From assembly GCF_003852715.1 (NCBI RefSeq), contig NZ_RIAV01000001.1, positions 248,001 through 312,000 of the forward strand: DNA of 64,000 nt, given 5' to 3'. This document shows, in pieces, positions 22,971-32,313 of this stretch (positions are counted from its first letter, which is position 1; each line of letters opens with the position of its first letter). The notes under the pieces are model-generated. The model searched no databases and had not been told where the DNA came from. It saw nothing but the letters and a program-made list of their open reading frames with translations. The stretch is from Ectobacillus antri. Lineage in GTDB: Bacteria; Bacillota; Bacilli; Bacillales; Bacillaceae_G. A program made the position numbers and the translations under genes.

Positions 22971-23162
22971 TCATTTTATCTCTTTAGCTTGATGGGCATG
23001 CGTCAGAACCCCTGTAACTTCTTCTTCAGCTACCTCGGCTGACTCCTCGCCGTAGCTATAATCCTCCCTCAGCTTTGTATTTTGAATTACTTTAAACACA
23101 CTGAAACCTATAACCATTATCATAAAGACCCCAATACACACTTGATTGAATAGTAACCTCAA
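22971..23162 (-). CDS. 63-aa single-pass membrane protein
   Basis: Starts at TTG 23162 with AGGGGGT upstream. One membrane helix near the N-terminus (VCIGVFMIMVIGFSVFKVIQ) and an acidic C-terminal tail (SYGEESAEVAEEEVTGVLTH). A hairpin follows on the - strand (CCCAAAA...CATTTG). No recognised function. Confidence 0.4.
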   Translation of the reverse strand: MRLLFNQVCIGVFMIMVIGFSVFKVIQNTKLREDYSYGEESAEVAEEEVTGVLTHAHQAKEIK

Positions 23163-23210
23163 GCTTTTGATTACCCCCTATTACAACTTGTTTTTCTTTC
23201 GTTTTCTATA

Positions 23211-23505
23211 ACTGGATAGGCTACACTTAGTTGGACAGAAAAATTAAGGTCAAGTAGACTGGAGATATTATAATTGAGGAGAATCTACAATGACCAAACG
23301 AGAAAGACGAACGTTTACAGACGAGTTCAAGCACCAGATTGTTCAACTGTATCTAAGTGGCAAGCCGAGAAAAGAAATCATCCGTGAGTATGATCTGACA
23401 CCTTCTTCTTTAGATAAATGGATCAATTGTAGTCAAGCGACCGGATCTTTCAAGGAAAAAGATAACCTGACAGAGGAACAAGCAGAGCTCATCAAATTAC
23501 GTAAA
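23211..23505 (+). pseudogene. Truncated IS3-family element (left end and orfA start)
   Basis: An IS150-like left end (GGCTACACTTAGTTGGACAG at 23219-23238) precedes orfA from ATG 23290 (MTKRERRTFTDEFKHQIVQL, YLSGKPRKEIIREYDLTPSS, LDKWINCSQATGSFKEKDNL). After QAELIKLRK (about 23505) the sequence departs from the expected leucine-zipper and no orfB follows. A deletion therefore removed most of the element. Confidence 0.75.
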
Positions 23506-23635
23506 CATTCTATCCATTTTCATCTGATTTTGCATAGTATTCCTTTAATAATTTTTAACATATTTCAGTATGTAGGCAGGGAAGCGGACTAATAGTGCAA
23601 ATCTATTCATATAGTCATACAAAAAGGAGGTAGGT

Positions 23636-23938
23636 ATGATGTCTAATACAGTAGGACTGTTACTAACAATTTTATTACAAGTAGGTATATTCAGTTTGGC
23701 AAACTTTTTAGCATTTAAATATTCTATAAATGATATAAAGAGAAGGATTGTAGCTGGTGTTCTATTTTTACTGTGTACACCTATTGTATACGTCATTACT
23801 TTTTTCTTTGTTCTTATATACGATAACAGCGGCTGGGGTGCAGGTATATTGACGGTCATTTTCAGTGGGCTTTATATGATTAATGGCGTTATTATTGTAT
23901 TGTCGGCACTTCATTTATATATGAAAAACCTTAAGTAA
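23636..23938 (+). CDS. Small polytopic membrane protein
   Basis: 100 aa, strong AAAAAGGAGGTAGGT ribosome-binding site. Three hydrophobic helices (GLLLTILLQVGIFSLANFLA, IVAGVLFLLCTPIVYVITFF, ILTVIFSGLYMINGVIIVLS). It lies directly behind the IS fragment. No family assigned; recalls YesK-type small membrane proteins, but weakly. Confidence 0.5.
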   Translation: MMSNTVGLLLTILLQVGIFSLANFLAFKYSINDIKRRIVAGVLFLLCTPIVYVITFFFVLIYDNSGWGAGILTVIFSGLYMINGVIIVLSALHLYMKNLK

Positions 23939-24015
23939 CATGTTATGAAATTGTTAAAATGGAAGTAAAGGTTTACTTTTGTTTAAGATATAATAGAGGG
24001 AGAGGAGGGAAGCAT

Positions 24016-24513
24016 GTGCGCAATAGACCGACACTGCCCGTCCAAAAGACAGTGATAGAAAGAGTTCTCAATATCATTTCTATCATTCTATTAGTTGGAA
24101 TGATTGGTTACGTTGCTACGATGTGGGGAAGTATTGGTGATCGAGTTCCTATCCACTTTAACGCAGTTGGTGAACCTGACGCATGGAGCGGGAAATTTTC
24201 TATCATTGGTATTTTGATTGTACCTGTTGCTTTATATATGTTCTTAACGTTTCTTGGGAATCGTCCGCATACACATAATTATTTGGTGGAAATTACCGAG
24301 GAGAATGCACAGCGTCAATATAAAAATTCATGTTTGATGCTAAGTTGGCTAAAAATAATTTTAATAGCAACCTTTGCGTATGATACATGGCGTACAGTAG
24401 ACATTTCACTTGACCGTGCAAATGGTTTAGGAACATATAGTGCAGTTGTATTTATAGGTTTATTGTTTGGGACCATTGCTATTTTTATCTTTCGAAGCAT
24501 ACGTTTAAAATGA
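24016..24513 (+). CDS. DUF1648-domain membrane protein
   Basis: 165 aa from GTG 24016 (GAGGAGGGAAGC just upstream). The DUF1648 signature is clear: a first membrane helix, then GDRVPIHFNAVGEPDAWSGK (about 50-70), then further helices (three to four in total). Such proteins are common in Firmicutes next to regulators or SdpI-like immunity proteins; their biochemical role is poorly known. It ends at a terminator shared with the MATE gene. Confidence 0.75.
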   Translation: MRNRPTLPVQKTVIERVLNIISIILLVGMIGYVATMWGSIGDRVPIHFNAVGEPDAWSGKFSIIGILIVPVALYMFLTFLGNRPHTHNYLVEITEENAQRQYKNSCLMLSWLKIILIATFAYDTWRTVDISLDRANGLGTYSAVVFIGLLFGTIAIFIFRSIRLK

Positions 24514-24549
24514 AGAAGCTGCAGTTTTTATGCTGCAGCTTCTTTTGGT
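24513..24549. terminator. Bidirectional terminator
   Basis: Stem AGAAGCTGCAG/CTGCAGCTTCT with a TTTTTATG loop; overlaps the last codons of the MATE gene. Confidence 0.8.
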
Positions 24550-25886
24550 GTTTTTTTCTGTACATAAAGTAGGCGCATGGAGAGAAAAAGGGCGCCAAAT
24601 GCGAGTCCGGAAATGAGACCGACCCAGTAGCCTTTTGCGGCTAAATCCGTTTGTATTGCAAGGAGATGGCCGAGCGGTAAGCCGATGACCCAATAGGCGA
24701 TGAGCGTCATAATCAGCGCCGCATTTACATCTTTGTAGCCACGCAACGCTCCTTGTACAGGTGTTGCAATTGCGTCTGAGATTTGAAACAAAATGGCATA
24801 CAATAAAAATTGCTGCGCCAATTCACGAACGACAGGGTCAGTTGTGTAAATGGCTGCGACTTGTTCGCCAAAAACAAAAATAACAACAGAGTAAAGCAGG
24901 GCAAACACAAGTGCAATCCCAATCCCAAGCCAGCTATACACTTTTGCGTCATGAAGGCGATTTGCACCTACTTCAAATCCAACAGCAATTGTCATTGCCA
25001 TGGCTAAGCTAAGCGGTGTCATATAGAGCATAGAAGCAAAATTCAGTGCAGCTTGATGCGCTGCGATTGTATTAGTATCAAAGCTACTCATCAGCAGCGT
25101 AACTGCGGCGAAAATGCTAGTTTCAAAGAAAATAGCAAAACCAATCGGTACACCAAGTTTCAGAAGTTCCTTCCACTTGGCAAACGAAACGCGATATAAA
25201 CGTTTAAAAATACCAAACGGTGCGAAGGGGTGTTTGGTATGAATCATGTAAGTGGCAATTAATAAAATACACCAATACGTAACAGCGGAAGCAATCCCGG
25301 CACCAACACCGCCGAGACGTGGAAAGCCGAACTTTCCAAAAATGAGTACGAAGTTTAACAAAATATTGATCGGTAACGATAATAGTGTAATAAACATTGT
25401 CACCCTTGTTTTTCCAAGAGCGTCAATAAAGCAGCGCAAAACAGTATATACAAACAATGGTACAATCCCAAACGAAAGAGCGAGTAAAAAGTTTGCAGCT
25501 ATGGTCCGAACGTTGGACTCTAATTTCATATGATTGAGAATCGGAGAAACAGCAAAAATACCAATCAAAATCACAAGAAGTGCGGCAGCAATAGCAAGAT
25601 AGATTGCTTGCATAATAACTGGAGCCACTTCATGTTCTCTCTTTGCTCCTTTTAACTGTGCGACAGTTGGCGTGACTGCCAGTAAAATTCCTGTTAAACC
25701 AGTGCTGGCTGGAATCCAAATGCTTGTTCCAATTGCCACGCCCGCTAAATCTGCTGAGCTAGCACGACCGGACATCATTGTGTCAAAAAAGCTCATGGAA
25801 AACAAGGTAATTTGCGTAACAAAAACTGGGAAAAACAAAATGAAAAATTGCTTTAATTTTTGAGTGAAGGTAGTAGTTTGTATCAT
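24528..25886 (-). CDS. MATE-family multidrug/Na+(H+) antiporter
   Basis: 452 aa from ATG 25886 (AGGAAAGGAGCTGCC upstream; longer in-frame starts lack a site). Twelve membrane helices are expected. Typical NorM features: [20 protein letters not shown] in helix 1-2, [20 protein letters not shown] and [12 protein letters not shown] in the N-lobe, and [20 protein letters not shown] plus the repeat-like [13 protein letters not shown] in the C-lobe. It would export cationic compounds from the cytoplasmic membrane. Monocistronic. Confidence 0.9.
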   Translation of the reverse strand: MIQTTTFTQKLKQFFILFFPVFVTQITLFSMSFFDTMMSGRASSADLAGVAIGTSIWIPASTGLTGILLAVTPTVAQLKGAKREHEVAPVIMQAIYLAIAAALLVILIGIFAVSPILNHMKLESNVRTIAANFLLALSFGIVPLFVYTVLRCFIDALGKTRVTMFITLLSLPINILLNFVLIFGKFGFPRLGGVGAGIASAVTYWCILLIATYMIHTKHPFAPFGIFKRLYRVSFAKWKELLKLGVPIGFAIFFETSIFAAVTLLMSSFDTNTIAAHQAALNFASMLYMTPLSLAMAMTIAVGFEVGANRLHDAKVYSWLGIGIALVFALLYSVVIFVFGEQVAAIYTTDPVVRELAQQFLLYAILFQISDAIATPVQGALRGYKDVNAALIMTLIAYWVIGLPLGHLLAIQTDLAAKGYWVGLISGLAFGALFLSMRLLYVQKKTPKEAAA

Positions 25887-26002
25887 GGCAGCTCCTTTCC
25901 TGTAGCAAAATACGTTCATTATAACACACGGATCTGTGTTTGGGTGAAAGAAAAATAAAAAAGAAGCTTCTAAATGAATAGAAACTTCTCGCACTAACGG
26001 TA

Positions 26003-26036
26003 AGAGGGCCTAGTTAGATAGGTCCTCTTTTCTATT
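26003..26036. terminator. Terminator
   Basis: Stem AGAGGgCCTA/TAGGtCCTCT with T-run, downstream of the Spo0M-like gene on the - strand. Confidence 0.65.
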
Positions 26037-26421
26037 GTACATGAATCAGCACTTTTTTACGGGTATCAATGCCGGCATCAATATCAACTTTAATCAAAAA
26101 ATACACATCTTTTTCTGGATCATGTTCGCTTGCTGGATACAAGGTATGTGTGAATGGGAAGCTTCTTGTTTCATTCGGTGCAATTATAAATGCTTCCTTT
26201 GTTATAGAAGTAGCAGAGAGCAACTCTTTTTCACTCATCGGTAAGTCAGCAAAACCGCGGTACAATTCTAAATTCACTGCGCTGATATGTTGTTTGGTTT
26301 TCCCACCCTTGACAATAACTTCACCGTGAATTTGCTCGCCTGACTTGTATATATCTTTGGGTATATGTAAATGTACTTCAGCTGCGCCTTTCCCAAGCTT
26401 GGCCATAAAACGTTTTAGCAT
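26032..26421 (-). CDS. spo0M: Spo0M (SpoOM)-family sporulation control protein, short form
   Basis: 129 aa beginning MLKRFMAKLGKGAAEVHLHI. The arrestin-like beta fold of the family is visible (IPKDIYKSGEQIHGEVIVKG then FPFTHTLYPASEHDPEKDVY). B. subtilis Spo0M is about 250 aa and modulates sporulation; this protein covers only the N-terminal arrestin lobe, which is a common short variant or may be a paralogue. Ribosome-binding site CAGGAGCGTGACAGC on the - strand. Confidence 0.7.
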   Translation of the reverse strand: MLKRFMAKLGKGAAEVHLHIPKDIYKSGEQIHGEVIVKGGKTKQHISAVNLELYRGFADLPMSEKELLSATSITKEAFIIAPNETRSFPFTHTLYPASEHDPEKDVYFLIKVDIDAGIDTRKKVLIHVQ

Positions 26422-26650
26422 GCTGTCACGCTCCTGGTTGCATAAGATAGATAAAGCTCTGTCATAAGACTGTGGCTAGTATACCAAAAAAAGAAAGAGG
26501 CTGCGCAGGTGTTACCTAACTGTGATAATTTTGTAATACCTTTATGACATTTGCAACAGGATTTGCTTTTCTAATGTTAGAAAAAACGATGCGGTTTTTG
26601 TCAAAATGAGGTATGATGGATAAGTATGCTTTGTAAGGGAGGTTTCTGGT

Positions 26651-27445
26651 TTGGCGGATTGGTTAATTGGATTAATAATGGGAATCGTGGAGGGACTTAC
26701 CGAGTTTTTACCGGTATCTTCGACGGGCCATATGATTTTAGTAGGACATTTAATTGGATTTGAAGGCGAACGAGCAAAAACATTTGAGGTTGTCGTACAA
26801 CTCGGCTCTATTATGGCGGTCGTTGTTGTGTTTTGGAAGCGTCTTTGGACATTGGTTGGTGTCGGTCGCAAAAAGAGCGGTGCATCTTTGAATTTAATTC
26901 ATATTTTACTTGGTATGCTCCCTGCGGCAGTACTCGGCTTTTTATTTCATGACGTAATTAAAGAAATATTATTTGGACCAGGTCCGGTCGTGATTAGCTT
27001 AATTGCTGGTGGTATTTTAATGATTGTAGCGGAAAAGTTTTCGAAAAGCAGCACGGCACAAACTCTAGATGAGATTACGTATAAACAGGCATTTTACATT
27101 GGTTTATTTCAATGTTTAGCGCTGTGGCCGGGCTTTTCACGATCTGGTTCAACAATTGCCGGTGGTCTTTTATGCCGTGTATCTCACACGACAGCAGCAG
27201 AATTCACATTTATTTTAGCGGTACCGATGATGCTTGGCGCTTCTGGTTTAGACTTAATTAAAAACTGGGACATACTATCAGCTGCGGATTTACCGTTGTT
27301 TGTAACGGGGTTTGTCACGGCATTTGTTGTAGCAATGCTTGCGATTGTATCGTTTTTAAAACTGTTAGCACGCGTAAAACTTACGCCGTTTGCATACTAT
27401 CGCTTTGCGTTGGCGGCACTGTTTTATATTTTCGTTATGATGTAA
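26651..27445 (+). CDS. uppP: Undecaprenyl-diphosphatase (BacA/UppP type)
   Basis: 264 aa from TTG 26651 (GGGAGGTTTCTGG upstream). Both catalytic signatures are present: [14 protein letters not shown] (about 14-27) and PGFSRSGST (about 160-168). The enzyme is an integral membrane protein that dephosphorylates C55-PP to recycle the lipid carrier for peptidoglycan and teichoic acids, and it confers bacitracin tolerance. Complete, seven to eight helices. Followed by its own terminator. Confidence 0.95.
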   Translation: MADWLIGLIMGIVEGLTEFLPVSSTGHMILVGHLIGFEGERAKTFEVVVQLGSIMAVVVVFWKRLWTLVGVGRKKSGASLNLIHILLGMLPAAVLGFLFHDVIKEILFGPGPVVISLIAGGILMIVAEKFSKSSTAQTLDEITYKQAFYIGLFQCLALWPGFSRSGSTIAGGLLCRVSHTTAAEFTFILAVPMMLGASGLDLIKNWDILSAADLPLFVTGFVTAFVVAMLAIVSFLKLLARVKLTPFAYYRFALAALFYIFVMM

Positions 27446-27475
27446 GGAGCCGAATGTGCTCCTTTTAATATAAAT
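27446..27475 (+). terminator. Terminator of uppP
   Basis: Stem AAGGAGC/GCTCCTT and TTAATAT tail. Confidence 0.65.
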
Positions 27476-27516
27476 GGGCGGAAGTACAACAGAACTGTTG
27501 AGGAAATACATTAACA

Positions 27517-27562
27517 TAGCAAAAGCTAACTCATTGCGATGCAGTGAGTTAGCTTTTTGTCA
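27517..27562. terminator. Bidirectional terminator
   Basis: Stem AAAGCTAACTCA...GC/GC...TGAGTTAGCTTT with T-run; downstream of the PCYCGC gene on the - strand. Confidence 0.8.
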
Positions 27563-27570
27563 TTTATGAA

Positions 27571-28020
27571 CTATTCTGGCATAGGTGTTGGTGTTGGTTT
27601 TGCATAAGCATTTGTGTATTTTCCATCGATATGGCGACGAATAAAAAGCGTGCTTTTTCCTTGTTCAGCAAGTAAAGAAGCTTCACGGGCGATTTCGAGG
27701 CAATTGATGCAGTGTGCCGCATGCGTATCCCACACAACCTCCCCATTTGCTCGTATCTCTCGTACAAAGCAATCTTTATTGTTTTCATGTTTGGCGCGTT
27801 GACCGCATCCGCAGTAGCAAGGAATCCACTTAAGTACATCTGTATGTGCACTTGCAAGCTTATAAACCGCTTTTACCTCTGGTTCATAGGCATCTAGAAA
27901 AGAAGGCAGAACATTTAAGCTTGTTGTTGTTTCAGTATAATTACCGGGAAAACAGTAATAATCTTGTGAAGCGGGGGTACTGAACGTGAGCATTGCTGCG
28001 ATAAGATAGGTAAGCATCAT
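27571..28020 (-). CDS. PCYCGC-motif extracytoplasmic protein
   Basis: 149 aa from ATG 28020 (AAAGGAGTTGT upstream). N-terminal signal sequence (MMLTYLIAAMLTFSTPASQD), then the family motif WIPCYCGCGQRAKHENNKDC (about residues 79-98), further cysteines in HCINCLEIAREASLLAEQGK, and a Pro/Thr tail. Cysteine-rich PCYCGC proteins are secreted or lipid-anchored Bacillus proteins of unknown biochemistry, often thought to bind metal or heme. No lipobox is obvious here. Downstream of a thioredoxin-like gene on the same strand, so a thiol/redox link is possible. Confidence 0.8.
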   Translation of the reverse strand: MMLTYLIAAMLTFSTPASQDYYCFPGNYTETTTSLNVLPSFLDAYEPEVKAVYKLASAHTDVLKWIPCYCGCGQRAKHENNKDCFVREIRANGEVVWDTHAAHCINCLEIAREASLLAEQGKSTLFIRRHIDGKYTNAYAKPTPTPMPE

Positions 28021-28055
28021 ACAACTCCTTTCTCTTTTGAGATGCCCAAAAGAAA

Positions 28056-28092
28056 GATCCTTCATACGTATGAAGGATCGTTCCTTTATACC
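28056..28092 (-). terminator. Terminator of the thioredoxin-like gene
   Basis: Perfect palindrome GATCCTTCATAC/GTATGAAGGATC, followed on the - strand by TTTCTTTTGGG. Confidence 0.75.
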
Positions 28093-28106
28093 TGAGGCAC
28101 TGCAAG

Positions 28107-28637
28107 CTATGACAAACGTTCTGTTACACTTTCGATAACACTGTTCCAAATCGTTGTGTCTGTGGAAAGTTTATGGCGAAACGTTGCATACATTGCTTTT
28201 TGTTTGTCTTCAAATGTCGGATCTTCCTTCGTAGGCAACTGGGCACGCTCGGTTGTAATAAAGTCTTGTACCAGTTGTGAACGTGGTCCCCACACTGCAT
28301 GTTCTTCCCAATTTTCATTTAGAAAAATAAAGATTGGAATGGCTCTAGATGTTCCATTTGTTAAATATTGATCCATGAGTTCTAAGTTTTCATCTCGGAT
28401 CAAAAAGCGCGATTCTACGCCATGTTGTTCGCACATACGCTGAATAATCGGTACACACAGCATGGCATCACCACACCAATCTGCAGTTAACACAACAACG
28501 CGGGTTCCTATATTAAGCTCTAACTTAGGTAATTCAATCGTGTTATAAATGTGCAATAATTCCTTGCGATGTACACTCATGCTATCTACATATGTAGCAA
28601 ATGTCATGCCCTTTTCGAACCAATCTTGTAACTTCAC
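28107..28637 (-). CDS. Thioredoxin-fold protein (WCGD motif)
   Basis: 176 aa from GTG 28637, chosen because AGGGGGT precedes it. VVVLTADWCGDAMLCVPIIQ carries the thioredoxin-like active site with a single resolving cysteine replaced by Asp (W-C-G-D), a known variant of Bacillus thioredoxin-family proteins. SRAIPIFIFLNENWEEHAVW contains the cis-proline loop. Probably cytoplasmic (no signal). The substrate is unknown; it may be a monothiol reductase or a bacillithiol-linked enzyme. Confidence 0.8.
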   Translation of the reverse strand: MKLQDWFEKGMTFATYVDSMSVHRKELLHIYNTIELPKLELNIGTRVVVLTADWCGDAMLCVPIIQRMCEQHGVESRFLIRDENLELMDQYLTNGTSRAIPIFIFLNENWEEHAVWGPRSQLVQDFITTERAQLPTKEDPTFEDKQKAMYATFRHKLSTDTTIWNSVIESVTERLS

Positions 28638-28799
28638 GTCAATACCCCCTATGTTAAAAGTATCTTTATTATACCATGAAGTGATTACAAACAAAGGCTG
28701 TGTTACAGATTGATATGAATTGGCACTTATTGATTGAAGTGAACAGTGCACATCTGTAGTAGAAATCAACAAAAAATTTTAAGGGAGCCTAAATAAAAA

Positions 28800-28826
28800 A
28801 AGAAGGGTGCAGTGCACCCTTTTATT
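28800..28826. terminator. Palindromic terminator-like hairpin
   Basis: AAGGGTGCA/TGCACCCTT with little or no loop and TTTTATTGG after it. Confidence 0.5.
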
Positions 28827-28902
28827 GGCAGAACACCAATGAAAGCAACTGTTATAGGTATTGACAACTTTTGTGCAATTCATGCTGTCTGCATTTATTT
28901 TT

Positions 28903-28942
28903 TCACAAAAATAGTGACAGATTTGTGATTTAGGTGTATATT
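28903..28942 (+). promoter_or_regulatory. Promoter with overlapping inverted repeat for the MarR-MFS operon
   Basis: A sigma-A-like promoter: GTGACA (28914-28919), 17 bp, TATATT (28937-28942). The inverted repeat TCACAAA (28903-28909)/TTTGTGA (28922-28928) straddles the -35 box. It is well placed to be the operator of the MarR-type repressor encoded next. Confidence 0.6.
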
Positions 28943-28990
28943 TAAGTATGTTTTTATTTCATAAAGTTAAGTATTTGAAGAGGTGACAAT

Positions 28991-29401
28991 TTGAACGATG
29001 TAAAAGAGGAGTTATCGCTGTTCATGTTTGATGTGTTTCGAAGTTTTCGTATAGATATTCGAAAGCGATTCGAAGATTACTTACCTATTAATGAGTTCAC
29101 TGTACTCCGTGTCTTAAAAGAACAGGGAAAGAAAAAAGTATCCCATGTTGCAACTGAATTACAAGTTTCAAGCAGTCATATTACTGCGGCTTCTGAAAAG
29201 CTTATTGATAAAGGGCTAGCAACAAGAAGCCGCTGTGATACTGATAGGCGTGTTGTATTTTTAGAAGTAACCGAAGCCGGTGCATTGCTTGTAGAAAAAA
29301 TGGAGGCTTTAAAGAGAGATTACGTAAAAGAGAAATTTTCCGTGCTTACGGATGAAGAGTTAAACATGATGCTACTTGCGTATCGCAAGCTGAAAGGATG
29401 A
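28991..29401 (+). CDS. MarR-family transcriptional regulator
   Basis: 136 aa from TTG 28991 (AGAGGTGAC upstream). Winged HTH is clear: FTVLRVLKEQGKKKVSHVAT, ELQVSSSHITAASEKLIDKG, LATRSRCDTDRRVVFLEVTE (the wing with the DxRR motif). Such proteins bind inverted repeats as dimers and release on binding phenolic or drug ligands. It is immediately upstream of an MFS exporter (4 bp gap), so it very likely represses this operon. Confidence 0.9.
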   Translation: MNDVKEELSLFMFDVFRSFRIDIRKRFEDYLPINEFTVLRVLKEQGKKKVSHVATELQVSSSHITAASEKLIDKGLATRSRCDTDRRVVFLEVTEAGALLVEKMEALKRDYVKEKFSVLTDEELNMMLLAYRKLKG

Positions 29402-29405
29402 GGAG

Positions 29406-30989
29406 ATGGAACATCTTGATATGAGACGGAAAATGATTATTATGGCGTCTATTATGGTCGCTATGTTTTTTGCTTCTGTCAATCAAACAATTGTAGGAAA
29501 TGCTTTACCACGCATTATTGCGGTACTCGGTGGCATGGATTATTACAGCTGGGTATTTACGATTTACATGCTAACATCAGCTGTCACCACAATTTTAGTG
29601 GGACGTTTATCTGATATGTATGGACGTAAACCATTTTTGTTGATTGGTATATTTGTGTTTACAGTTGGAGCGTTTTTGGCTGGGCTATCAAAAGATATTT
29701 ATCAACTAATCGCGTTTCGAGGCTTTCAAGGTTTAGGAGCCGGTCTTATTATGTCTTCTGCGTTTACCGCTGTTGGCGATTTATTTTCTCCTCGCGAACG
29801 AGGAAAGTGGAATGGACTCATGAGTTCTGTTTTTGGATTATCAAGTGTGTTCGGTCCAACGATGGGTGGCTATATTGTAGATCACTTCGACTGGCATTGG
29901 GTATTCTGGGTGTTTTTGCCGCTTGGTATTGTTGCATTTGTATTAATTTGGGTGTTTTTTCCACGAGTGGAACGAGCAAAAGGACAACGAATTGATTATC
30001 TTGGTGCTTTGTTATTAACAGCTACAATCGTACCGATGTTATTGGCTTTTTCTTGGGCAGGTACCAAATATGACTGGTCGTCTATGTGCATTGTTGGTTT
30101 GTTCATTGGTGCTGCTGTAGCACTCGTGCTGTTTGTTATAGTGGAGAAGAGAGCAGAAAATCCAATTTTGCCGTTATATTTATTCCGCAACTCTGTGTTC
30201 ACAATCTCAAATTTGGTCGGATTTACACTCGGAGTAGGAATGTTTGGAGCAGCGATGTACATTCCATTTTTTATTCAAGGGGTTCTTGGTTTTAGTGCTA
30301 CACATTCTAGCTATATTACAATGACGTTAACATTGAGTCTTGTGGCTGCAAGTGCTGTGAGCGGACAAATGATTTCTAAAACGGGAAAGTATAAAACGTT
30401 ATCGTTTATCGGATTGTTCATTACAGTTACAGGGCTATTCGGAATGAGTACCATGGATATTTACACAAGTCAATGGACTATTATTTTATATTTGATTGCG
30501 GTTGGTTTTGGACTTGGTATTGCGATGCCAGTGTTTACCTTGACAGTACAAAATGCGGTGGAATATGACTCACTGGGTGTAGCTACTGCTTCTGTCCAAC
30601 TATTCCGCTCACTTGGAGGTACGGTTGGTGTTGCGATTATGGGAACCGTGTTAAGTACGCGTATGCAGGATAGACTTAGTACTTTCAGTGGTACTGCAGC
30701 GCAAATACCACAGGACCTTGCTAGTAAATTAGAAGCGCTGAAAAACCCACAAATCTTGTTGGACCCAGAAAAACTTTCACAGGTTGGTCGTTCTTTACCA
30801 GAGCAGATGCAACCAATGTTTACTGAGATTGTTGCACATTTGCGAGATGCGATGAGCTATGCTTTATCTGGTGTGTTCTTAACAGGTATGGTAATTATGA
30901 TGTTAGCAATAGCCATTAATATATTTTTAAAAGAAGTACCTTTGCGCAGTGTAGCCCGTGGGACAGAACAATTACGAAAAGCAGATTAA
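29406..30989 (+). CDS. MFS multidrug exporter, DHA2 (14-TM) family
   Basis: 527 aa. Motif A is present as GRLSDMYGRKPF after helix 2 and motif C-like GPTMGGYIVDHFDWHWVFWV in helix 5. VNQTIVGNALPRI in helix 1 is typical of EmrB/QacA-type transporters. Length and hydropathy fit 14 helices. The helix 13-14 loop is long and polar (QDRLSTFSGTAAQIPQDLAS). Second gene of the MarR operon; substrates are probably hydrophobic drugs or toxic compounds. Confidence 0.9.
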   Translation: MEHLDMRRKMIIMASIMVAMFFASVNQTIVGNALPRIIAVLGGMDYYSWVFTIYMLTSAVTTILVGRLSDMYGRKPFLLIGIFVFTVGAFLAGLSKDIYQLIAFRGFQGLGAGLIMSSAFTAVGDLFSPRERGKWNGLMSSVFGLSSVFGPTMGGYIVDHFDWHWVFWVFLPLGIVAFVLIWVFFPRVERAKGQRIDYLGALLLTATIVPMLLAFSWAGTKYDWSSMCIVGLFIGAAVALVLFVIVEKRAENPILPLYLFRNSVFTISNLVGFTLGVGMFGAAMYIPFFIQGVLGFSATHSSYITMTLTLSLVAASAVSGQMISKTGKYKTLSFIGLFITVTGLFGMSTMDIYTSQWTIILYLIAVGFGLGIAMPVFTLTVQNAVEYDSLGVATASVQLFRSLGGTVGVAIMGTVLSTRMQDRLSTFSGTAAQIPQDLASKLEALKNPQILLDPEKLSQVGRSLPEQMQPMFTEIVAHLRDAMSYALSGVFLTGMVIMMLAIAINIFLKEVPLRSVARGTEQLRKAD

Positions 30990-31061
30990 ATGGAAAATGT
31001 CATGCATGCGCACACGAGAAGTGGAAAAACTAGTGATAGTTTTTCTATAAGGAGGGATTGT

Positions 31062-31223
31062 ATGACGAGCAAAAACGGTAGTAAAGGAAGCGGCAATCAA
31101 GGTACACCGAAAAAAGGAACGTATCAAATGGAGTTCGGCTCTGAGCTAAGTGGAAACGACAATAAAGGCAAAGAGTATCGTTCTCATAAAGGAAGCAAAT
31201 CTAAACAAAATTACGAAGATTGA
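31062..31223 (+). CDS. Small hydrophilic Bacillus protein, 53 aa
   Basis: From ATG 31062 with a strong AAGGAGG: MTSKNGSKGSGNQGTPKKGT, YQMEFGSELSGNDNKGKEYR, SHKGSKSKQ. Rich in Gly, Ser, Lys and Asn with no hydrophobic core, a composition like that of minor small acid-soluble spore proteins, though I cannot place it in a named SASP class. It ends at its own terminator. Confidence 0.55.
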   Translation: MTSKNGSKGSGNQGTPKKGTYQMEFGSELSGNDNKGKEYRSHKGSKSKQNYED

Positions 31224-31250
31224 GCGGGCAACCGCTCTTTTTTATTTGCG
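31224..31250 (+). terminator. Terminator
   Basis: Stem GAGCGG/CCGCTC and TTTTTTATTTG. Confidence 0.75.
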
Positions 31251-31279
31251 TTCAGTTACAAAAGGAAAAATATAAAAAA

Positions 31280-31306
31280 ACTCCTTGCCGATTGGCAAGG
31301 AGCAAG
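31280..31306. other. Isolated hairpin
   Basis: CTCCTTGCC/GGCAAGGAG with an ATT loop and no T-run. Function unknown; it lies in the gap before fabL. Confidence 0.4.
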
Positions 31307-31441
31307 GGAAGGGGGGCAGTTTATATGAAAAAGGTGCGGTTCACGCGTTAGGGATCATGAACTACCTTACTTATACTATAGTGGTATGGTGTGAAATCTG
31401 TGTGAACTTCGTGTGACAGAAACAAGAACTTTGTAGTTTGA

Positions 31442-32236
<795 letters not shown>

Positions 32237-32313
32237 GAAAAATTTATGTTGCAAAGATAGTGAAATAGACTTATGCTCAGATGTGGAATTAGCACACAAT
32301 AAGGAGCAATTAT

